Assembly (NCBI RefSeq): GCF_000719135.1
Contig: NZ_JOEK01000019.1
Coordinates: 1-64,000, forward strand
DNA length: 64,000 nucleotides
Reading direction: 5' to 3'
From: Streptomyces avicenniae
Lineage (GTDB): Bacteria > Actinomycetota > Actinomycetes > Streptomycetales > Streptomycetaceae
Part shown: one piece after another, positions 29,082 to 37,657 of the stretch
Numbering within the stretch: the first letter of the stretch is position 1
Layout of the letters: every line of letters starts with the position of its first letter
The notes under the pieces: generated by a model
The model's input: only the letters and a program-made list of their open reading frames with translations
What the model was told of the DNA's origin: nothing
The model's database searches: none
Position numbers and translations under genes: made by a program

Positions 29082-29732
29082 GTGGCCGGTGCCGAGACGG
29101 GAACCCCCCGGGAGCGTTACCGCGCCCAGGTGCGGGACGAGATCAAGCGGCAGGCGTGGGAGCAGATCGCCACCGCCGGTGCCTCCGCCCTGTCCCTGAA
29201 CGCCATCGCCCGCCGCATCGGCATGAGCGGGCCCGCGCTCTACCGGTACTTCGCCGGGCGCGACGAGTTGATCACCGAACTCGTCAGGGACGCCTACCGC
29301 GACCTCGCCGACACCCTGCGGGCCCGCGCGGCGGACGGCGCCGACCTCGCCGGGCTCGCGCACGCGCTGCGCGGGTGGGCCCTGGAGGACCCCCAGCGCT
29401 ACCTCCTCCTCTACGGCACGCCCGTGCCGGGGTACGAGGCTCCGCCTGACACCGTCGAGACCGCGTCCGCGATCATGACCGTCCTCCTCGACGTCGCCGC
29501 CGCCGAACGACCGCCGACCACCACGGCGGCGTCGCTCGACGCGCATCTGGCCGGGCACCGGTCGTGGGCACGGGAGCACGAGGCCCCGCCGCCGGTGCTC
29601 AGCCACGCCCTCGTCTTCTGGACGCGCCTGCACGGCGTCCTGTCGCTCGAACTCGCGGGCCACTTCACGGACATGGGGTTCGACCCCGCGGAGCTGTACA
29701 CCGCCGAGGCCCGCGCCCTCACCGGACGCTGA
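29082..29732 (+). CDS. TetR-family regulator
   Basis: This 216-residue regulator has the N-terminal HTH AIARRIGMSGPALYRYFAGRDELITELV and the C-terminal WHG-type ligand domain. I prefer the GTG at 29082 because GGAGGCG precedes it; a GTG at 29028 would add 18 residues without homology and lies inside the inverted repeat. It sits between the methyltransferase pair and the reducing PKS operon and could control either, or an exporter elsewhere. No transporter gene is visible inside the cluster, so export of the product must be encoded outside it. Confidence 0.88.
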   Translation: MAGAETGTPRERYRAQVRDEIKRQAWEQIATAGASALSLNAIARRIGMSGPALYRYFAGRDELITELVRDAYRDLADTLRARAADGADLAGLAHALRGWALEDPQRYLLLYGTPVPGYEAPPDTVETASAIMTVLLDVAAAERPPTTTAASLDAHLAGHRSWAREHEAPPPVLSHALVFWTRLHGVLSLELAGHFTDMGFDPAELYTAEARALTGR

Positions 29733-30330
29733 GGGCGCGACGGGCGCCCCCGTCCCGTCCCCCGGAATTCCCCCGGCAGAAAAGCGTTGCGCAAGGCTTC
29801 ACGGAGCGCGAATTCCGGGCGGAAAACCTCGGGCGTGAAGAATTCACACCTTCCCCGGAAAACGTTCTCCCCGACGGTCGCGCGACACGGTACGGACATT
29901 TCCCACGGGGCGTCCGCGGAATTCACCACCCCGCGCACGGGCGCCTCCCCGGCCGCCGTCCGGCGCCGCCCCCTCCTCCCCCGACCGGCGGGTCTCGGCC
30001 AGGCACGTGCGCCGCGCCACGGTCGAAAACCAGGACGACTCAGGCCCGGAAGCCGGGCCGTCCCGGGCCGAAACGGACATCGGCGGACCGGCGCGGCCCC
30101 GTCACAGCCGCGGCTAGCACCCCGCCTCGCGTCACGGCAAGAACGCCAGAACCACTCTTAGCAATAAGATTAGCGAATAATATTATTCATTTGGTTTAGG
30201 CCGAAACCAGGACCCGGGGCATTGTTGCCGCCCCGCCCGCGGCGCGGTTACCGTGAAAAGCGACCGCGTTCGGCAGGGAACATTCCGTCGGGGCCCCGCA
30301 TTCACAGGCGACAGCGGCGGCCGGGCGGGG
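29733..30330. other. Noncoding leader region before the reducing PKS operon
   Basis: No gene is recognised in this 598-bp stretch. It contains several GAATTC-centred palindromes (near 29763, 29811, 29838, 29917), of doubtful meaning, and a sharply A+T-rich block at 30156-30199 described separately. It most likely carries the promoter and regulatory sites of the operon starting with the AT-ACP gene. Confidence 0.6.
30156..30199 (+). promoter_or_regulatory. A+T-rich island and candidate promoter of the reducing PKS operon
   Basis: This 44-bp block is strongly A+T-rich in otherwise G+C-rich DNA. It contains CTTA-N4-TAAG (30157-30168) and a perfect 14-bp palindrome GAATAATATTATTC (30175-30188). 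TTAGCA (30158-30163) and TATTAT (30181-30186) with 17 bp between could form a promoter with a leader of about 135 nt. Such islands attract the nucleoid silencer Lsr2 in actinobacteria, so it could be a silencing or counter-silencing site. Binding is inference. Confidence 0.5.
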
Positions 30331-31728
30331 ATGAGGGTGGTGCACGTGGTGAATTCCGTCTTTGTCATGCCCGGTACGGTGGCCGCTCCGCGCGCGGGCG
30401 TCCTGGGCGAACTGCACAGCCGCTACGCGTCCGTACGCGAAGCGCTCGCCGACATCGACAAGGCCGCCAGGGACATGGGGCTGCCCGACATCGGCGCCCG
30501 GCTGACCGGGGAGGGCGGGGCGGGCGAGCGGCGCGGCCCCGAGGTGCAGTACCTGGAGATCTTCGCGGTCAGCATGGCCACGCACCGCATGCTGGTCGCC
30601 GAGGGCGCGCGGCCCGTCGCGATCGTCGGGCAGAGCATCGGCGAGCTGTGGGCCCTGGCCGCCGCGGGGCACCTGTCCGTGGAGGACGCGGCGCGCCTGG
30701 CCGTCGCCAGGTCCCAGGCGCTGACCCGGCAGGGCTGGGAGGGGAGGATGCTCGCGGTCGGCGTGGACGGCCGCCGGGCGGAGGCGCTCGCGGGGCTGAT
30801 CGACCACCCGCAGCTCGTGCTGGCCTGCGAGAACGCACCACGGCAGAGCGTGCTCAGCGGCCCCGAGCCGCTGATCGCGCGGGTGGAGCGGGCGGCCGAC
30901 GCGCTGGGCTGGCCGAGTCTGCGCCTCGACGTGCCGCATCCGACCCACTCCCCCGCCATGGCGCGCGCCGCGCGGGACCTGCGGGCGACGGCGCCCCGGG
31001 TGCCCTACGGCGCCGGCCGCTGGCGGGTGTGCTCCCCCTGGCTGGGGCGTGACGTCGGCGACGACGACCCGGTGGAGCTGGTCGCCGGTGCGCTGACCGC
31101 GCGGGTCAGGATGCTGCACACCATCCGTGAGCTGCACGCGGCGGGCGCGGACGTCTTCGTGGAGTGCGGCGAGTGGCCCGTCGTCACGAAGTTCGTGGAG
31201 GCGTCGGTGCCGGGCGTGCGGTGTGTCGTGCCGCTGAGCGAGGGCGACCCGGTCGGGGCCGTACGGGCGTTGGTGGCCGAGTACGCCGACGCGGGACCGC
31301 TCCCGCCGCGCCCGGCGGCGCCCGAGCCCGCCGTGCGGCTGAGCGTGCCCGCGCCCGCGGCACCGGTCACGACGCCGCCGGTCCAGGCGCCCGCGCCACC
31401 GCCGCCGCCCCCTCCGCCCCCGCCCGTCGCCGAGGCACCGGCCCCCGCGCAGCCGTCCGCCGGTTCCGACTACGCGGCGGTGCTGGACGAACTGCGCACG
31501 CTCTACGGCGACTTCCTCGGCTACCCGCCCGACCTCCTCGGCGAGGACGACGGACTGGAGTCCGAACTGGGCGTGGAATCCCTCAAGCAGGTGGCGCTGC
31601 TCGCCCGCGTGTCGGAACGGTTCGGCCTGCCCGACCTGCGGGCGAACTCCTCCCTCCTGACCGTCGGCACGCTGCGCCGGATCGCCGAGACGGTCGTGCG
31701 GGCGCGGGCGGAGGCCGCCGCGCGATGA
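30331..31728 (+). CDS. Stand-alone acyltransferase-ACP protein of the reducing PKS
   Basis: The 465-residue protein has an acyltransferase domain (about 1-305), a Pro-rich linker (about 325-375) and a C-terminal carrier domain (about 380-465). The AT opens with FVMPG in place of FPGQGSQ, has nucleophile Ser102 in GQSIGE and catalytic His206 in HPTHSPAM, where malonyl ATs usually read HAFHSP. The carrier site is Ser417 in LGVESLKQV, closest in pattern to carriers of PUFA and related iterative synthases. Its stop overlaps the start of the megasynthase (ATGA), so the two are made together. The start is uncertain: ATG 30331 lacks a good ribosome site, and GTG 30346 or 30349 (behind AGGGTGG) or GTG 30253 are alternatives. 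Confidence 0.9.
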   Translation: MRVVHVVNSVFVMPGTVAAPRAGVLGELHSRYASVREALADIDKAARDMGLPDIGARLTGEGGAGERRGPEVQYLEIFAVSMATHRMLVAEGARPVAIVGQSIGELWALAAAGHLSVEDAARLAVARSQALTRQGWEGRMLAVGVDGRRAEALAGLIDHPQLVLACENAPRQSVLSGPEPLIARVERAADALGWPSLRLDVPHPTHSPAMARAARDLRATAPRVPYGAGRWRVCSPWLGRDVGDDDPVELVAGALTARVRMLHTIRELHAAGADVFVECGEWPVVTKFVEASVPGVRCVVPLSEGDPVGAVRALVAEYADAGPLPPRPAAPEPAVRLSVPAPAAPVTTPPVQAPAPPPPPPPPPPVAEAPAPAQPSAGSDYAAVLDELRTLYGDFLGYPPDLLGEDDGLESELGVESLKQVALLARVSERFGLPDLRANSSLLTVGTLRRIAETVVRARAEAAAR

Positions 31729-34700
31729 CCTCGACGGACAACAGCCTGCGAGGCCGCGTCGCCCTCGTGACCGGGGCGGCGAAGAGCCTCGGCGCCGACA
31801 TCGTGCGCCGCCTGGCGCAGGGCGGCGCCCATGTGATCGTCAACTACTTCCACTCCGTCGAGCAGGCGGAGCTGCTGCGCGCGGAGCTGGAAGCGGCCGG
31901 GCACAGCTGTGAGTTCATCCGCGCCTCGGTGGCCAAGCCCGCCGAGATCGACCGGATGTTCGACCTGGTCCAGGAGCGGCACGGGGCGCTGGACATCCTG
32001 GTCAACAACGCGGCGGGCGGCGCGTTCCTGCCGCTGTTCGACGTGGACGACACCTACTGGCAGCGCGCGTGGTCCACCAACGTCATGGCGGCCTACCACT
32101 GTTCACGCCGGGCGGCCGGGCTGATGGCGGGCCGTGCGGGCGCGAGCATCCTGTGCCTGTCGAGCGTCGGGGCGCACCAGCCCGTCCCCGGTTACGGCCC
32201 CGGCGGTGTCACGAAGGCGGCGCTCGAATCGCTGGTGCGCTATCTGGCGCTTGAGCTGGTCGGCGAGGGCATCCGCGTCAACACGGTGCTGCTGGGCTCG
32301 GTGGCCAGCGAGATCGTCGTCAACCTCGACTCCCCCGAGGCCGCGCTCGGCGATCCGGCCTCGGCCGGGGAGCTGATGCGCCGTACCCTCTCGACGCCGG
32401 AGGCCGCCCGCCTGATCGTCCATCTCCTGCACGAGGACACCGGCTTCATCACGGGGCAGACCCTCGTCGCCGACGGCGGCATCAGCATCGGCGGGATGCA
32501 GGGCATGCGGCTGCACAGCAGGCTGGCGGACCAGGCCAGGGCGCCCGGCAGGACGCCGGTCGGGGCGCGGCGGGCCGCCGAACGGCCGCTCGCCGCACGG
32601 CCCGTCGCGCCCCCGGCGGTGGAGGCGCCGCCCCGGGCCGACCCGCCCGCGCCGGTGGCGGCCCCCGCGCCCGTCGCGGCGGCGGACGAGGCGCCGGGCG
32701 CGGACCCGGAGGCCGTCGCCGTGGTCGGCCTCGGCCTGGTCCTGCCGGGCGCCAACGGCCCCGCCGAGTTCTGGGACCGGCTGCGCGAGGGCGCGCTGCT
32801 CTCCAGCGAGCCGTCCGCCTTCGACCTGGAGCACTTCTGGGCGCCGACCAGGGAGGAGACCGACGCCTTCTACGTCCGCGAGGCCGGGTACGTCCACACC
32901 TTCGTGCCCGATCCCGCCTCGCTCGCGGAGCCGGACGGGAACGCGGGCCACCCCGGGTGGCCGCGGACGACGCGCTGGCTGCGGCACTGCGCCGTCCAGG
33001 CCCTGGCCGGAGTGCGCCGCCGCCCCGAGGACCGCTGGCTCGCGGCGACCACGGGCATCCACGACCAGACGGGCCTCGGCCCGCAGGGCGTCGTGCTGGG
33101 CGACGAGTACCGGCGCATGGTGCGCGACGCGGTCCCGGGCGACCGGGAGGGCGAATGGCTCGCCGAGCTGGCCGACCACGCGATCGGCGCGCACTACGGC
33201 GGCGACGGCGGGGACCCGCGCGCGTACCTGCCCGCGTCCGTCGCCCGCGACGCGCTGCGCGGCCTGGTCCCGGACGACACGCAGCACCTGACGCTCGACG
33301 CGGCCTGCGCCAGCGGCCTGTTCGCCGTGGACGCGGCGGTCAAGGCGCTGCGCGAGGGTTCCTGCGACATGGCGCTCGCGGGCGGCACCTCGATCATCGA
33401 GCCGATCGGGTTCACGCTCTTCTGCCGGGCGCAGGGCATCTCGATGAGCGGCCGGGTGCGGCCCTTCGACCGGGCGGCGGACGGGACGCTGATCGGCGAG
33501 GGCGCCGTCGTCCTCGTCCTGAAGCCGTACGCGCGGGCCGTGGCGGACGGCGACCGGGTGCTCGGCGTCGTCCGGGGTTCCGGCCTGGCCGCGGACGGCC
33601 GCGGCAAGGGCATCCACGCCCCGGCGACGCGTGGGCAGGAGCTGGCGATCGCGCGGGCCTGGGCCGACGCGGGCGTCGAGGCGGGCGACGTGGACTGGAT
33701 CGTGGCCCACGGCACGGGCACGCCGGTGGGCGACGAGATCGAACTGCGCTCGCTGCTCTCCCGGTTGGGCGAGCGGGAGCGGGCGTGCCTGCTGACGTCG
33801 AACAAGCAGGTCTTCGGGCACACCGGTGTGCTGGCGGGCCTGGTCTCGGTCGCGCACGCGCTGGTCGCCCTGGACCACGGCGCGGTCCCCGGCCAGCCCG
33901 TGGTCACCGATCCGCATCCGCTGCTCGGGGACGGGGAGCGGCTGACGGTGCCGGTGACGGACGCGCCCTGGCCCGCCGACGAGGCACGGCCGCGGGTGGT
34001 CGGCGTGTCGTCGTTCGGGCTGGGAGGGGCGGACGCGCACGTGGTGCTGTCCGACCGCGCGCCCCTGGCAACTCCCCCGCTGCGCAGGGGTGGTGAGGAA
34101 CCGGCCGACGGCGAGGACCTGGTCGTCGTGGGCTGGAACACGCACCTGCCGGGGCTTGAGCCCACGCGGGTGCCCGCCTGGCTGGGCGGTGAAGGCCCGC
34201 CGCCCGAGGCCGGGTTCGGGGTGCCGTACCCCTTGCCGTCGCCGCGTGAGGTGCGCATCCCGCCGCTGACGATGCGTCACATGGACCCGGCGCACCTGAT
34301 GATGCTCCAGGCGATCGGCCCGCTGCTCGACGGCCTGGGCGAGCCGGGCACCGCCCTGCGGCCGACGACGGCGGTGATCGTCGGGGCGACGCTGCCGACG
34401 ACGCACAACACCCGGGCCGCGCTGCGGGTCCACGCGCGCGAGTGCGCCACCGCGTTCGACATCCTGCCCGACGCGGCGCGGGCCCAGGCGCTCAAGGACT
34501 ACCTCGCGAAGGGGATGGCGGCGGCCAAGGGGGTGATCCCCGGCGACCTCAACGAGGACGACTTCACGGGCGCGGTCTCCTGCATCCTGTCGGGCCGCGC
34601 GGCCAACTACTACGACCTGCGCGGCCTCGGGACGAGCGTCTACTCCCACCGCGACTCGGCGCACGCGGCCGTTGACCTGGCGCTGCGCCAACTGCGCCAC

Positions 34701-37640
34701 AGGGCCTGCGACCTGGCCCTGATCGGCGCGGTGTGCCAGCGGCCGATCAGCGGCTGGGACCGCCATCTCGCGGCGCTCGTCCCCGAGGGACGGTCCATCG
34801 CGGAGGGCGCCGCCGTCCTGGCGGTCACGCGGCTCTCCACGGCGCGGGAGCACGGCCTGCCCGTGCTCGGCACGCTGTCCACCGCCCTCGGCGACGACGG
34901 TCCCGGGCGGCCGTCCGCGCCCGCGCACGCGCTGCCCGTGCTGGCGGGTGCAGGGCACACCTACCTGTCGCTGGACGCGCTGTTGACGGTCCTCAAGGGC
35001 GTCGTCACCGGGACGGACACCGTCGTCGCGCCGGCCGCCGCCGGATCGCCACCGATCCGGTTCACCCGGCCGGGCGGCGCGGCCGAAAAGCCCGGCGGCG
35101 GCCAGGACGCCGAGGACGTCATCGGCCGCCGTCAGACCTTCAGGCTCGTCCCCGTGCCAGCGCCCGGGGCGGCCCCCGCCGGGCCGCCGGTCCCGCCGGG
35201 CAGCGTCGTCCTCACGGACGCGCCCGACCTCGCCGCGGCGGTGAGCGGCCGGGACGTCGCCGTCTGGTCGCCACGGAGCGGCGTCCCCGGCGCCACGCAC
35301 GTCCCGCCGGAGGAGGCGCCGGGCGCCCTCGCGGGCCTGCCGTTCGTCCCGCGCCACGTCCGGGTCCTGTCCCGGCTGCCCGCCGACGACGACGGGACGG
35401 ACGACGCAGAGGCCGCCCGGCTCGAAGCCCTCCAGGACCTGACGTTCACGACGCTCCAGGCCGCGCTGCCCGCGCTGCGCTCCGGCGGCTCGCTCGGCGC
35501 GCTGCTGCTCGGGCCGGTGCCCGACGACCTGCCGCCGCCGCTCGCCGGGCTGTTCACGGGGCTGGTCCGTTCCGTCAGGGCGGAGGTCCCGCAGTGCGGC
35601 GGGGTGACGCTGCTCAGCGACGCGCCGGACGCCGCGACGGCGCTGGCCCAGCTGGCACGCGCCGAGGCGGCCCACGTGCCGACGCACACGCTGGCCTGCC
35701 GTGGCGGCGACTGGTCCGCCCTGGCCGTCACGGACGACGACGCGCCGCCGACCGCCGCCGCCACACCGCTGCCGCCCGGCGCGGTCGTGGTCGCCTTCGG
35801 CGGCGCCAGGGGGATCACGCCGGAACTGCTCGACGCCGTCGCCCGCGCCACCGACCGCCCGCACCTCTACGTCATCGGCCGCACCCCGCCGTCCGACACC
35901 GCCGAAGCCCTCCCGCCACAGGCCGAGTTCATCGCCGCGGGACGCCGCGCACGGCCCGGCGCGACGCTCGGCGAGCTGCGCGCCGCCTACGAGAAGGCCG
36001 AGGCGCGCCTGGAGGTACGCCGCACGGTGCGGCGCCTCACCGAGCTGTGCGGCGAGGGCCGCGTGCACCACCGCGTGTGCGACGTCCTGGACGCGGAGCG
36101 CACCGGCGCCGTCCTCGGCGAGATCCTGGAGCGGCACGGGCGGATCGACCTGCTCGTCAACAGCGTCCTCGACCTGCGCTCGCGCGCGCTGGACGCCAAG
36201 TCGCTGCCCGACTTCCGCGCGGTCAGGGCCGCCAAGGCGGCCGGTTACCGCAACCTGAAGCGAGCCCTGGCCGGGCGCCCGCCCCGCATCTGGTGCAACT
36301 TCAGCACCCTGGCGACGCTCGCCCCCGCGCCGGGCGACATCGACTACTGCGCCGTCAACGAGTACCTGGCGTACGCGAGCGCGCGGGCCACGCGGCGGGC
36401 GCCCGACGGGCGGCACGAGGTGGCGGTCCTGTGGAGCGGCTGGCGTGAGGTCGGCGTCGCCAGCAGCGTCACCATGCGGGAGACGCTGAGGCGCAACCGC
36501 ATGGACGCCTACATCAGCACGGCGCAGGGGCAGGCGCAGTTCCTGTCCGCCGTGACCCGGCCGCCGTCCGGCGGGGTGGCGTTCTTCATCCGGGAGGAGG
36601 AACGCGTCCTGCTGGCCAGGCGCGGCATCGCCACGCACGGCTCCCCCGGCGATCCGCGCCCGCCCGCCCCCGACGCGCCGCCGCCGGCCGTGCCGGACCC
36701 GGGGCTGGCGACGCCGCTGCTCGACGGCGTCCTGCACCGGGGCGCCGACTGGGCGGTGTTCACGAAGACGTGGGACCCGCGCACGTTCGCCGAGCGGGAC
36801 GGCCGCTGGATGCGCCACCACCGGGTCAACGGCGACAGCACGCTGCCGGGCACGTTCACCCTCGAAGCCGCCGCCGGGGCGGCCTCGGTGCTGTGCCCCG
36901 GACTGGTGGTCACCGGCTTCCGCGGTCTCGTCTGCCGGGCGTCGGTCACGATCAGGCCCACGGGCCCGCCGCGCACCGTCTCCGTGGAGGCGCGGGTCAC
37001 GGGCCGGGGCGACGGGCGCGCCGAGGTCGCCGTGCGGATGACGGCGCACCGGATCGGCAGGAACGGGAAGGTGCTGCGCTTCGACGACCTGTTGGCCGAG
37101 ACGACGGTCCTGCTGGCCGACCGTTTCGCCGTGCTCCCCGGGCCACGCGACCGCTCGGCCCACGAGCCGGTGCGCGGCTTCGTCATGCCGGTCTACTCCC
37201 CTGAACCCCCGATCTCCCTCACCGGCCCGTTCGCCGGGACGGGCGACTACACGCGCGGCCCCGGCGGGAACAGCGCCACGTTCACGCTGGACCACGCCGC
37301 CTGGGCGCCGGTGCTGGCCGGGACGAGCGTGCCGACGATCCTGCTGGACGCGATGGTGCACCTGCTGCTGCTGCCGCCGCGCGGCGGCAGCCCGCCCCGG
37401 GTCGGGCCGATGGCGGGTCTGGACGAGGTCGATCTCGGCGGTCCCGGCAACGACTGCGACCTCGCCGCCGCCCACCGGGTGATCCGGCTGCACCGCGACT
37501 TCGCCACCGGGACGCTGACCGCCGTGGGCGGCGCGGGCCTCGTGCTGGCCAGGATCGCCGGGGTCAGCGCGCACGCCCCTGAACCGGGCGGCGAACCGGT
37601 CAGACCCGGCGCCCTCGTGCACGGTCCGTCCCTTTCCTGA
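31725..37640 (+). CDS. Megasynthase: FabL-like ER, KS, CLF-like KS, KR, DH
   Basis: This 1,971-residue iterative PKS has an unusual order. Residues 1-265 are an SDR closest in pattern to enoyl reductase FabL: Tyr157 and Lys164 are in a Tyr-6-Lys spacing and GVTKAALESLVRYLALEL follows. An Ala/Pro linker follows. KS is about 326-780, with Cys528 (DAACASG), His662 (AHGTGTP), His699 (VFGHTG) and a GRGKGIHAP segment as in PUFA and enediyne synthases. A second, degenerate KS (about 798-1100) has His980 where Cys is expected (RDSAHAA). KR is about 1350-1610 (FGGARGIT, Tyr1541). The C-terminal double-hotdog DH is about 1675-1971 (RHHRVNG, His1698/1699; LLDAMVHL). AT and ACP come from the partner protein. 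All activities for a fully reduced chain are present. Confidence 0.9.
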   Translation: MTSTDNSLRGRVALVTGAAKSLGADIVRRLAQGGAHVIVNYFHSVEQAELLRAELEAAGHSCEFIRASVAKPAEIDRMFDLVQERHGALDILVNNAAGGAFLPLFDVDDTYWQRAWSTNVMAAYHCSRRAAGLMAGRAGASILCLSSVGAHQPVPGYGPGGVTKAALESLVRYLALELVGEGIRVNTVLLGSVASEIVVNLDSPEAALGDPASAGELMRRTLSTPEAARLIVHLLHEDTGFITGQTLVADGGISIGGMQGMRLHSRLADQARAPGRTPVGARRAAERPLAARPVAPPAVEAPPRADPPAPVAAPAPVAAADEAPGADPEAVAVVGLGLVLPGANGPAEFWDRLREGALLSSEPSAFDLEHFWAPTREETDAFYVREAGYVHTFVPDPASLAEPDGNAGHPGWPRTTRWLRHCAVQALAGVRRRPEDRWLAATTGIHDQTGLGPQGVVLGDEYRRMVRDAVPGDREGEWLAELADHAIGAHYGGDGGDPRAYLPASVARDALRGLVPDDTQHLTLDAACASGLFAVDAAVKALREGSCDMALAGGTSIIEPIGFTLFCRAQGISMSGRVRPFDRAADGTLIGEGAVVLVLKPYARAVADGDRVLGVVRGSGLAADGRGKGIHAPATRGQELAIARAWADAGVEAGDVDWIVAHGTGTPVGDEIELRSLLSRLGERERACLLTSNKQVFGHTGVLAGLVSVAHALVALDHGAVPGQPVVTDPHPLLGDGERLTVPVTDAPWPADEARPRVVGVSSFGLGGADAHVVLSDRAPLATPPLRRGGEEPADGEDLVVVGWNTHLPGLEPTRVPAWLGGEGPPPEAGFGVPYPLPSPREVRIPPLTMRHMDPAHLMMLQAIGPLLDGLGEPGTALRPTTAVIVGATLPTTHNTRAALRVHARECATAFDILPDAARAQALKDYLAKGMAAAKGVIPGDLNEDDFTGAVSCILSGRAANYYDLRGLGTSVYSHRDSAHAAVDLALRQLRHRACDLALIGAVCQRPISGWDRHLAALVPEGRSIAEGAAVLAVTRLSTAREHGLPVLGTLSTALGDDGPGRPSAPAHALPVLAGAGHTYLSLDALLTVLKGVVTGTDTVVAPAAAGSPPIRFTRPGGAAEKPGGGQDAEDVIGRRQTFRLVPVPAPGAAPAGPPVPPGSVVLTDAPDLAAAVSGRDVAVWSPRSGVPGATHVPPEEAPGALAGLPFVPRHVRVLSRLPADDDGTDDAEAARLEALQDLTFTTLQAALPALRSGGSLGALLLGPVPDDLPPPLAGLFTGLVRSVRAEVPQCGGVTLLSDAPDAATALAQLARAEAAHVPTHTLACRGGDWSALAVTDDDAPPTAAATPLPPGAVVVAFGGARGITPELLDAVARATDRPHLYVIGRTPPSDTAEALPPQAEFIAAGRRARPGATLGELRAAYEKAEARLEVRRTVRRLTELCGEGRVHHRVCDVLDAERTGAVLGEILERHGRIDLLVNSVLDLRSRALDAKSLPDFRAVRAAKAAGYRNLKRALAGRPPRIWCNFSTLATLAPAPGDIDYCAVNEYLAYASARATRRAPDGRHEVAVLWSGWREVGVASSVTMRETLRRNRMDAYISTAQGQAQFLSAVTRPPSGGVAFFIREEERVLLARRGIATHGSPGDPRPPAPDAPPPAVPDPGLATPLLDGVLHRGADWAVFTKTWDPRTFAERDGRWMRHHRVNGDSTLPGTFTLEAAAGAASVLCPGLVVTGFRGLVCRASVTIRPTGPPRTVSVEARVTGRGDGRAEVAVRMTAHRIGRNGKVLRFDDLLAETTVLLADRFAVLPGPRDRSAHEPVRGFVMPVYSPEPPISLTGPFAGTGDYTRGPGGNSATFTLDHAAWAPVLAGTSVPTILLDAMVHLLLLPPRGGSPPRVGPMAGLDEVDLGGPGNDCDLAAAHRVIRLHRDFATGTLTAVGGAGLVLARIAGVSAHAPEPGGEPVRPGALVHGPSLS

Positions 37641-37657
37641 CAACCGAGGAGACAGCA

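Noticed and set aside
29763..29922. Cluster of GAATTC palindromes as operator array
   Set aside because: Flanking bases and spacing differ among the copies, so I see no defined motif beyond a short palindrome.
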